DNA of 10,991 nt from Methanobacteriota archaeon (GTDB lineage Archaea; Thermoplasmatota; Poseidoniia; Poseidoniales; Poseidoniaceae): contig PBOE01000012.1 in assembly GCA_002725275.1 (NCBI GenBank), positions 14,570 to 25,560 on the forward strand, written 5' to 3'. The notes under the pieces are model-generated. The model did not search any database. It was not told where the DNA came from and saw only the letters and a list, made by a program, of their open reading frames with translations. Below are positions 1-5,197 of this stretch, one piece after another (positions within the stretch are counted from its first letter, which is position 1; each line of letters starts with the position of its first letter). The translations under genes and the position numbers were made by a program.

Positions 1-1395
1 CTGATGATCGCCATCACCACCGACATCGTCGGTTTCCTCTCCTTCCGTCTGTCCACGTTGGCGTTCCTTCAGGTCTTTGGCACCGTGATCGCGATCGGGT
101 TGTTCCTCATCTACCTCCTCAGCATTTCTGCGCTGCCAGCGCTCATGCTCATCTTCCCAACCAAGAAACTGCCCTTGGAGAAGGCGAGCAAGGTGGGGGT
201 CGGCCCAGTGGCTTTAGCACTGGGCAGGTTGTCCACCCAACCGCTGAAAGTGGGCGCGATTGCGCTGCTTCTCCTCGTGCCGATGGCCGCAGGTTTTCAG
301 CAACTCGAGGTGGCGTTTGAGCAACGAGATCAACTGGACGATTCGGTGCCCGTTGTGCAGGACTTCCTCCTCATCAGCGACGAATTCGGAACCAGCCGCT
401 CACCGCTGTACGTGGTCATTGACGGCGACGTTATCAGCGCCACCGGTTCCATGGTGTGGACCGAAGTCTACGAACTGATGTCGGCTCGCGACGATATCAG
501 CGGCTTGCCCAGCGGCGTTTGGAACGTGTACGAACAGGCTCGCCTCCAAGACCCGGTCCTCGACCAAATCATGGCGGGGGCTGAAACCGGAGACGAAGCG
601 GCGTTTGACACCCTGCTGGCGTGGTCAACGCTCAACGAAACGGGCATTGAAGCGACCAAGAGTTTGCTGGCGCGAGACGGCCAACAAACCCTGCTCTCCT
701 TCCAGGCCGACACCCTCGGCTGGAGTGAAACGGTGGACCTTGCCCAGAGCATCGAGGCGGCCTTGGACGAGCTGTCCGATGAAATCGGTGGCGATTACAC
801 CTTGCGCCTCAGCGGACGCGCCCTGATCAACGCCCAGACAACGTCCGACGTCGCCACCGCCTCGGTCCAGTCGACCGGCATCGTGGCCGTCGTCATCCTG
901 TTCATGCTCGTGGGCATTCACACGGTCCGAAACGGCAACGACGTGAAGGAAGGTCTGCAGCGCGGCGTCGTGTCATGGATTCCGCTCATGATGGTCGTCG
1001 TGTGGGTGTACGGCATCATGGGCTACACGGGCTACAACATCAACTCGCAAACCGTCACCATCGGTGCCCTTTCGCTGGGACTTGGCGTTGATTACGCCGT
1101 CCACTTTACCACACGGCTGGAAGAAGAGGCCGAACATCAACCGCTCGCTCCCCCTGAGGTGTGGGTGGCCAAATCCTCCGCCACGACCGGGCGAGCCATG
1201 GCGGGCGCTGCGTTGACCACAGCGGGTGGATTTGCCGTGCTCAACCTCTCTGCGCTTTTGCCGCTGCGTCTGTTCGGTCAGGCGTTCGTTGTGGCCATCA
1301 GCCTGGCCTTGCTCTCAAGCCTGCTCATCCTGCCCGCCCTTTACAGCCCGTTCCTCAAGCGCACGGCGGCCAAAGCACGGGGTGAAAGCGAATGA
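1..1395 (+). CDS. RND/MMPL-family exporter, C-terminal half (5' end outside window)
   Basis: C-terminal part of a resistance-nodulation-division superfamily permease, a proton-driven exporter in the cytoplasmic membrane; the substrate cannot be told from sequence. The reading frame is open from base 1, so the first ATG (position 4) is probably internal. About 464 residues are visible. Residues 8-51 are the last two helices of the first transmembrane bundle, residues 82-97 the first helix of the second bundle. Residues 100-285 are a soluble extracytoplasmic loop matching the RND porter domain, followed by five helices (about 291-307, 320-340, 349-368, 394-413, 425-447). The helix with GVDYAVHF (361-368) carries the conserved intramembrane Asp (D363) of the RND proton relay. 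The C-terminus is a short basic tail. The stop overlaps the next start (ATGA), so the two genes are almost certainly co-translated. Family call firm; transport role of this member inferred. Confidence 0.9.
   Translation: MMIAITTDIVGFLSFRLSTLAFLQVFGTVIAIGLFLIYLLSISALPALMLIFPTKKLPLEKASKVGVGPVALALGRLSTQPLKVGAIALLLLVPMAAGFQQLEVAFEQRDQLDDSVPVVQDFLLISDEFGTSRSPLYVVIDGDVISATGSMVWTEVYELMSARDDISGLPSGVWNVYEQARLQDPVLDQIMAGAETGDEAAFDTLLAWSTLNETGIEATKSLLARDGQQTLLSFQADTLGWSETVDLAQSIEAALDELSDEIGGDYTLRLSGRALINAQTTSDVATASVQSTGIVAVVILFMLVGIHTVRNGNDVKEGLQRGVVSWIPLMMVVVWVYGIMGYTGYNINSQTVTIGALSLGLGVDYAVHFTTRLEEEAEHQPLAPPEVWVAKSSATTGRAMAGAALTTAGGFAVLNLSALLPLRLFGQAFVVAISLALLSSLLILPALYSPFLKRTAAKARGESE
1381..1385 (+). 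promoter_or_regulatory. GGTGA ribosome binding site of the five-helix membrane protein gene
   Basis: GGTGA lies 6 bases before the ATG at 1392, inside the end of the exporter gene. It matches the anti-Shine-Dalgarno end of 16S rRNA and supports translational coupling with the exporter. Confidence 0.55.
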
Positions 1396-1934
1396 AGCGC
1401 TCCACGGTCTTTTGGTTCGCCAACATGGTCGGGCCGCTCATTTTGGTGTCGTACTGGCGCGGGGTGGGGGCGTTCGATGACCCGAGCGTTTACTGGGGCG
1501 ATGTCCCGACCTCGATGCAATCGTTCATCGTGCCGTGGATGTTTGTGGCTGCGGCCGGCTATCTGATGATGTTTCACCGATTGTTCTTCGCCTGGACCGA
1601 GGCGCAGGTGGCTTCCCTGCACTGGCCGTGGGCCACCGACGACGGGCGGGGTGTTCAGCGCCTCATGGTGCTTTTTGCAGCCTTCTTGTTGTGTTCACTG
1701 GTGTGGATCGACCTGACACGTCTCTACATCGAAGGACCGTCCACGCTGGGCATGGTCGCCATCGTGGCCGTGCTTTGGATGGCGGGAGTGGCGTCCGTCG
1801 GCTTTGCTGTGCTCGTCTGGCCGGCCCGTGGGCGACTTCAAGGCGCCAACGTGGTCGTCGCTGGCTCGGTCATGCTCTCGATACAATGCACCTGGTGGGA
1901 CGCCATCTACTGGGTCATGAACTTCGGATTTTGA
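1392..1934 (+). CDS. Five-helix membrane protein of unknown function, coupled to the RND exporter
   Basis: A 180-residue integral membrane protein that I do not recognise. It has five hydrophobic helices at about 5-22, 42-64, 87-110, 118-140 and 151-175, separated by short loops rich in Trp, Asp and Arg, and there is no signal peptide with a cleavage site. No catalytic motif is evident. A WWDAIYW cluster near the C-terminus and a single Arg-rich cytoplasmic-type loop (PARGRL) are the most distinctive segments. The start is fixed by the 4-bp ATGA overlap with the exporter and by GGTGA six bases upstream. The coupling suggests a subunit, assembly factor or partner of the exporter, but that is inference from position only. 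The next gene has its own promoter-like box, so this gene probably closes the exporter operon. Confidence 0.8.
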   Translation: MKRSTVFWFANMVGPLILVSYWRGVGAFDDPSVYWGDVPTSMQSFIVPWMFVAAAGYLMMFHRLFFAWTEAQVASLHWPWATDDGRGVQRLMVLFAAFLLCSLVWIDLTRLYIEGPSTLGMVAIVAVLWMAGVASVGFAVLVWPARGRLQGANVVVAGSVMLSIQCTWWDAIYWVMNFGF

Positions 1935-1941
1935 ACAGGCG

Positions 1942-1949
1942 TTGATATA
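1942..1949 (+). promoter_or_regulatory. TATA-like box of the thioredoxin-fold lipoprotein gene
   Basis: TTGATATA begins 30 bp before the ATG at 1972 in a 37-bp gap. An archaeal TATA box centred about 26 bp upstream of the transcription start would place that start at or next to the ATG, giving a leaderless mRNA. The same 8-mer occurs at 3118-3125 with nearly the same spacing. Confidence 0.55.
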
Positions 1950-1971
1950 CGGTACGGGCGGGTTAACACAC

Positions 1972-2592
1972 ATGATTCGAGCCAAACAAATCGTTTCGCT
2001 GATGGTGCTGTTGATGATGCTCGCCGGCTGCACGGCTGCGCCCATGGAAGAGGCCGCTGACACCGAAGAAGAAGCGGTGCTCTCGCCGGTCCCCGAACGG
2101 CTTTCCTTCGTCGCGCCCACCTTTGACCGAGACGTGGACAACGGCGCCACCCACGACCTTCGAAACTCGTTTGATGGCCCCGTGCTGATGCTTTGGGTGG
2201 CCGCAGGCTGCGCCGGTTGTCACGACTGGACGGCCATGCTCAACGAAGAACTGCAAGCCGGTAATGTCTCCAACACCACCAACATCGTTTCCGTTCACCG
2301 CTATCCATCGTTTGAATCGATGGACGATGTGCGTGAGCGCTACACCGACAACAACAGTTCGACCTACACGCCCTGGCCGTTGTTGCTCCCTTCACAGTCG
2401 ACCACCGTGATCGACGCTGAATCCGGTGAAATGACCGATGTGGGCCTCTACCGAGCGTTTGAGATGCCGGTGACCCCCACGCTTCAGGTGCTGGACAGCG
2501 AAGGTCGGCTCGTGTGGACGTCCAAGACGTACTGGGCCAACGCGACCGTGCTGGAGGAAGCCTTGAACATCATGGAGACGGGTGGCCTGTGA
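1972..2592 (+). CDS. Lipid-anchored thioredoxin-fold protein (TlpA-like)
   Basis: A 206-residue predicted extracytoplasmic lipoprotein with a thioredoxin-like fold. Residues 1-19 are a lipoprotein signal peptide ending in the lipobox LAGC, so Cys20 is the probable lipid-anchored residue. Residues 21-45 are an acidic Ala/Glu/Pro linker. The core has strand VLMLWVAAG followed by CAGC (80-83), the position of the redox CxxC of thioredoxins. The conserved cis-Pro loop is at MPVTPTLQVLD (165-175, Pro169). The family reduces, forms or isomerises disulfides on the outer face of the membrane; the partner is not known. The ATG at 1972 is preferred over the in-frame TTG at 1942: the latter lies inside the TATA-like box and would add a polar stretch before the signal peptide. 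The stop is one base before the ABA4-like gene, so the two form an operon. The specific redox role is inference. Confidence 0.85.
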   Translation: MIRAKQIVSLMVLLMMLAGCTAAPMEEAADTEEEAVLSPVPERLSFVAPTFDRDVDNGATHDLRNSFDGPVLMLWVAAGCAGCHDWTAMLNEELQAGNVSNTTNIVSVHRYPSFESMDDVRERYTDNNSSTYTPWPLLLPSQSTTVIDAESGEMTDVGLYRAFEMPVTPTLQVLDSEGRLVWTSKTYWANATVLEEALNIMETGGL

Positions 2593-2593
2593 C

Positions 2594-3046
2594 ATGGTGG
2601 CTTTCATCGACGTCTTGTTCTGGTTTTCCAGCATCTACATCTTCCCGTTCTGGCTGATGATGTGGTTTGCTCCCACCCACGAGCGAACGGCGGCCCTGAT
2701 GCGAAACGAATGGGTCTACCTCGCCCCGTTGGCCGCCGCCTACAGCCTCGCCGTGCTTCCGAACCTCGTTGACATCCTCGTGCTGCTGGGAAGCGACATG
2801 CCGAGCCCCGACATCGTGGTGGAGATGTTCTCCGAGCGAGAGGTCATCCTCATCGGCTGGCTTCACTACTTGGCGTTCGATCTCTTCGTGGGCCGCTGGA
2901 CCTGGCAGCGCCTGGTGGCGACGGGGAAGCCGATTTACGTCTCCTTTCCCGTCTTGCTGATCTCCATGTTCGTGGCCCCACTCGGCGCCCTGATCGGCAT
3001 GGTGGTCACCCGCGAATACAGCGAATCAGCCGTGGCTGGTGCATGA
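2594..3046 (+). CDS. ABA4-like (DUF4281) four-helix membrane protein
   Basis: A 150-residue membrane protein with four hydrophobic segments (about 3-27, 40-66, 83-102, 115-137). The block HYLAFDLFVGRW (91-102) is the signature of the ABA4-like family, known mainly from plants and cyanobacteria, where plant ABA4 is needed for neoxanthin formation in carotenoid metabolism. A biochemical activity for prokaryotic members is not something I can assign. FWLMMWFAP near the N-terminus and the PLGALIG segment near the C-terminus also fit the family. The ATG at 2594 lies one base after the lipoprotein stop, with a GGTGG element (2581-2585) upstream. An in-frame GTG at 2582 would add four residues and overlap the previous gene, and is less likely. 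Co-transcription with the thioredoxin-fold lipoprotein is expected. Family call good from the signature; role open. Confidence 0.8.
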   Translation: MVAFIDVLFWFSSIYIFPFWLMMWFAPTHERTAALMRNEWVYLAPLAAAYSLAVLPNLVDILVLLGSDMPSPDIVVEMFSEREVILIGWLHYLAFDLFVGRWTWQRLVATGKPIYVSFPVLLISMFVAPLGALIGMVVTREYSESAVAGA

Positions 3047-3117
3047 CGTCGGTGAGGGCAAGGAACGGCGCCGTCCACCGCAAAAGAGCGGTGTTGTCTT
3101 AGGGTTTGAGACCATCT

Positions 3118-3125
3118 TTGATATA
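3118..3125 (+). promoter_or_regulatory. TATA-like box of the OmdA-domain gene
   Basis: TTGATATA begins 29 bp before the ATG at 3147. It is identical to the box at 1942-1949 and similarly placed, and it predicts a leaderless transcript starting at or beside the ATG. A GGAAGGTGG stretch at 3128-3136 could alternatively act as a ribosome binding site if transcription starts further upstream. Confidence 0.55.
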
Positions 3126-3146
3126 TTGGAAGGTGGTTTTCTAACC

Positions 3147-3359
3147 ATGCCTGAACTGAGTGAATTCGCCGAGCCCGAAGCACTGATCCTTGCGTTGCGA
3201 GCAGGGCGGGCGAAATCATGGTGGGACAGCGCCGAAGCCTCTTACCGTCATGGTGTTCTCCAGTGGATCGCCGAAGCAAAGCGAGCAGGCACCAAAGACA
3301 AGCGGATCACCACCGTGGTCGACCATTGCATCCGAGGCGAAAAAATGCCCATCCGGTGA
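3147..3359 (+). CDS. Small OmdA-domain (YdeI/OmpD-associated type) protein
   Basis: A 70-residue soluble protein corresponding to a single OmdA domain, the C-terminal part of YdeI-type proteins (Pfam: bacteriocin-protection, YdeI or OmpD-associated). The visible pattern is KSWWDSAEASYRHGVLQWI (23-41), then AEAKRAGTKDKRI (42-54) and the ending HCIRGEK. It matches the family's W...s.r..l.WI..AKr..T...RI...v....G.k order. Larger family members carry an extra N-terminal region that is absent here. The molecular function of the family is not well established; it should not be read as proof of bacteriocin resistance. The ATG at 3147 is chosen because of the TATA-like box 29 bp upstream. A longer frame from a GTG at 3039 would add 36 residues that resemble no part of the family and overlap the ABA4-like gene. 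Codon use resembles its neighbours. Confidence 0.8.
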   Translation: MPELSEFAEPEALILALRAGRAKSWWDSAEASYRHGVLQWIAEAKRAGTKDKRITTVVDHCIRGEKMPIR

Positions 3360-3429
3360 AGTCAACTCCGGCACGCCTTGACTGCACATGCCCACGCCAA
3401 GCCTTCGTTTCGGTCGTGTTCCGGGATGA

Positions 3430-3588
3430 GTTGCAGGGACGGTCCCGTTGTTCACGCTGAACCCGTTTTCAGACGGCTACGGCATTGGCGATGTTGAAAC
3501 ACAAGCGTTGCCGTTCACGGCGGATAACGAAGAAGAGGTCACCATCACGCTTGACATCATCGCGTTCAGGGCCGTTGCTCAACCGTGA
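3430..3588 (+). pseudogene. Truncated or broken ORF remnant, 52 codons, unidentified
   Basis: An open stretch of 52 codons with no ATG or GTG start, ending in TGA at 3586-3588. Its codon choice looks like that of real genes in this window. Its product would read like the C-terminal strands of a beta-sandwich or Ig-like domain, for example LNPFSDGYGIGD then PFTADNEEEVTITLDIIAF. In the same frame an ATG at 3388 opens 13 codons and is closed by TGA at 3427-3429. In the +2 frame, plausible coding (FVSVVFRDELQG) runs into the same spot near 3433-3440. This suggests a nonsense change or a frameshift in a once longer gene, or a sequencing or assembly error. No family recognised; a TTG start at 3448 giving a 46-residue protein cannot be excluded. 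Confidence 0.35.
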
Positions 3589-3605
3589 ACCAAAGGATTC
3601 ACGGT
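3582..3605. repeat. Perfect 8-bp inverted repeat at the end of the ORF remnant
   Basis: ACCGTGAA (3582-3589), an 8-base loop, then TTCACGGT (3598-3605). The first arm contains the TGA that ends the remnant ORF. It could be a transcription-terminating or transcript-stabilising hairpin, or an operator for the YgaP-like gene that starts 57 bp later. No U-tract follows, so a classical intrinsic terminator is unlikely. Confidence 0.4.
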
Positions 3606-3645
3606 CTCGCTACACATTTGAAACAATCCATTAAGTGCGAAACCC

Positions 3646-3650
3646 GAGGA
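3646..3650 (+). promoter_or_regulatory. GAGGA ribosome binding site of the YgaP-like gene
   Basis: GAGGA ends 11 bases before the ATG at 3662. The spacing is long but usable. It favours the ATG over the in-frame GTG at 3635, which lies upstream of it. Confidence 0.4.
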
Positions 3651-3661
3651 ATTTGAAGCAA

Positions 3662-3874
3662 ATGAAGAACGTTGGAGGAAGGGAACGTACGCTCCGTGCC
3701 GTCTTTGGTTCGTGCGTCGTCATCGTTGATTTCCTCGCGTCGGTGCAAATCGAAATCCTGTTCTTGCTCGTTGGGTTGTGGGGCGTCCTGACCTCCGCGT
3801 TTGGCTACTGCCCGTTCAACGGGTTGCTCAACCGCAACACCTGCACCATTGACGTGCAACCGAACCAATCCTGA
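3662..3874 (+). CDS. YgaP-like (DUF2892) small membrane protein
   Basis: A 70-residue membrane protein matching the DUF2892 / YgaP transmembrane domain. It begins KNVGGRERTLRAVFG (2-16), the usual N-G...R..R...G start, followed by two hydrophobic helices (about 12-28 and 30-48). It ends with the diagnostic GYCPFNGLLNRNTC (48-61), which includes two conserved cysteines (C50, C61). In YgaP of Escherichia coli this domain is fused to a rhodanese sulfurtransferase domain; here it stands alone, as in many prokaryotes, and no rhodanese gene is adjacent in the window. A link to sulfur or thiol chemistry is therefore only suggested. The ATG at 3662 starts exactly at the family's conserved N-terminus; a GTG at 3635 would add nine residues. 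It is convergent with serS, with 20 bp between stop codons. Confidence 0.8.
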   Translation: MKNVGGRERTLRAVFGSCVVIVDFLASVQIEILFLLVGLWGVLTSAFGYCPFNGLLNRNTCTIDVQPNQS

Positions 3875-3894
3875 ACGCCGTTCTTTGAGCTCAA

Positions 3895-5187
3895 TCAACC
3901 CCAGTTGCAGGGTTCCAGCACCGTCTGACCGTCCATGTAGGGCTGAAGAACGTCAGGCACAGCGACACGCCCGTCGTCCAGTTGGTACTGCTCCATGATG
4001 GCCACCAAAGCACGAGAGGTGGCCACAGCGGTCGAGTTGAGGGTGTGGACGATGGGTTGGTTGGGGTGGCCGGGTTGGCCGTATCGGATGCTCAACCGGT
4101 TGGCCTGATAGTCGGTGCAGTTGGAACACGACACGATTTCCTTGTACTGGTCGGCGCCGGGAATCCACGCTTCAAGGTCGTATTTCTTGGCGGCCACCGT
4201 GCCCATATCACCGGTGCAGATGTTGACCACCTCGTAGTGAATGCCGAGGCTGTTCCACAAGTCAACGCAGTTCTGGAGCAACTCTTCGTGGAGCGCCCAG
4301 GAGTCTTCGGGTTTTGAGATGATGATTTGTTCGATTTTGGTGAACTGGTGCACTCGCCAAATACCGAGGTCGCTCTGGCCGTGGCTCCCGACCTCACGGC
4401 GGAAACACTGGGACACGCCGACCATGCGCAGCGGCATTTGCTCTTCGGGGATGGTCTCGTCCATGTACATGGCCGTGAGCGGGTGTTCTGAGGTGGCGAT
4501 CATGTAGTACTTGTCGGGTTCAATGCCGTACATGACGGTCTCAAAGTCCCCGAGGTCGGTGACGCCTTCGTAGGCCTCCCTGTTCATCATCACGGGAGGT
4601 TGAACGAACGTGTAAGCGCGCTCACGGAGGAAGTTGACAGCGTACTGTTGCAGCGCGAATTCGAGGCGAGCCAAATCGCCTTTGAGGAAGTAGAAGCGGC
4701 TGCCCGTGATTTTGGCAGCACGCTTGAGGTCGACCCACTTGTTCATCTCGATGAGTTCGTTGTGGGTTCGTGGCTCAAAGGTGAAGGCGGGCTTGGTGCC
4801 GTGCACAGCATGAACGGTGTTGCCCGACTCGTCGGCGCCCACCGGCACGTCCTCGTGGAGGATGTTGGGGATGGACATGCGAAGCCGGTCGCGAACGGTC
4901 ATGGCCTCGTTGGTTTTGGCTTCCATCTCAGCGATTTTCGCCCCGAGGTCCGCCACCTCAGCGAGGATGGCTTCGGCAGCAGCGTGGTCTCCGGCTTTTT
5001 TGGCCGCCCCGATGCCCCGGGCGGCTTCGTTCTTGGCGCGTCGAAGCTGGTCGGTCTCGTGAAGCAAGTTGCGCCAAGCCAGGTCAAGTTCGATGACCTT
5101 GTCGATGTTGTCGTGGGGCAGGCCTCGCTTGGTGTGGTCGGCACGGACGATGTCAGCGTGTTCTCGGAACATGTTCATGTCAAGCAT
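3895..5187 (-). CDS. serS: Seryl-tRNA synthetase (type 1, class II)
   Basis: A 430-residue cytoplasmic enzyme that charges tRNA-Ser (and tRNA-Sec where present) with serine using ATP. Length and order fit the common type-1 SerRS, not the divergent methanogen type. An N-terminal MLDMNMFREH start is followed by a long charged antiparallel coiled-coil arm (about 30-100) that grips the tRNA long variable arm. The class II catalytic core then follows. TSEHPLTAMYM (232-242) is the serine/ATP region in its archaeal form, motif 2 is FRREVGSHGQSDLGIWRVHQF (start 262), and motif 3 is LNSTAVATSRALVAIMEQYQ (383-402). The ATG at 5187 is chosen: it begins the conserved family N-terminus and lies 5 bases after GGTGA. 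A GTG at 5199 would overlap the upstream gene. It is the second gene of an operon with the presenilin-type protease, 5 bp apart; the functional connection is unclear. Confidence 0.97.
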   Translation of the reverse strand: MLDMNMFREHADIVRADHTKRGLPHDNIDKVIELDLAWRNLLHETDQLRRAKNEAARGIGAAKKAGDHAAAEAILAEVADLGAKIAEMEAKTNEAMTVRDRLRMSIPNILHEDVPVGADESGNTVHAVHGTKPAFTFEPRTHNELIEMNKWVDLKRAAKITGSRFYFLKGDLARLEFALQQYAVNFLRERAYTFVQPPVMMNREAYEGVTDLGDFETVMYGIEPDKYYMIATSEHPLTAMYMDETIPEEQMPLRMVGVSQCFRREVGSHGQSDLGIWRVHQFTKIEQIIISKPEDSWALHEELLQNCVDLWNSLGIHYEVVNICTGDMGTVAAKKYDLEAWIPGADQYKEIVSCSNCTDYQANRLSIRYGQPGHPNQPIVHTLNSTAVATSRALVAIMEQYQLDDGRVAVPDVLQPYMDGQTVLEPCNWG

Positions 5188-5192
5188 AGCGA

Positions 5193-5197
5193 TCACC
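5193..5197 (-). promoter_or_regulatory. GGTGA ribosome binding site of serS, overlapping the protease stop codon
   Basis: On the minus strand GGTGA ends 5 bases before the serS ATG (5187), and its last three bases are the TGA of the protease gene. This decides the serS start and indicates coupled translation. Confidence 0.55.

Larger units (their letters stand above)
3360..3661. other. About 300 bp without an intact gene
   Basis: The stretch starts directly after the OmdA-gene stop codon with a weak 6-bp inverted repeat (AGTCAA at 3360-3365, TTGACT at 3378-3383). It continues with an open but start-less coding remnant (3430-3588), a perfect 8-bp inverted repeat (3582-3605), and the leader of the YgaP-like gene. 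The hexamer TTCACG or its complement appears four times (3451, 3514, 3584, 3598). I see no tRNA-like fold and no strong TATA-like box here. Confidence 0.6.

Noticed and set aside
3039..3146. N-terminal extension of the OmdA gene from a GTG overlapping the ABA4-like gene
   Set aside because: The extra 36 residues resemble no family member, and the TATA-like box at 3118 lies inside it; the ATG at 3147 explains the data better.
3360..3383. 6-bp inverted repeat directly after the OmdA gene as a terminator
   Set aside because: The stem is short, the loop is 12 bases and no U-tract follows; likely chance.
3599..3898. Minus-strand frame of 99 codons opposite the YgaP-like gene
   Set aside because: It overlaps the well-supported DUF2892 gene and the serS end, and its composition is that of an antisense frame.
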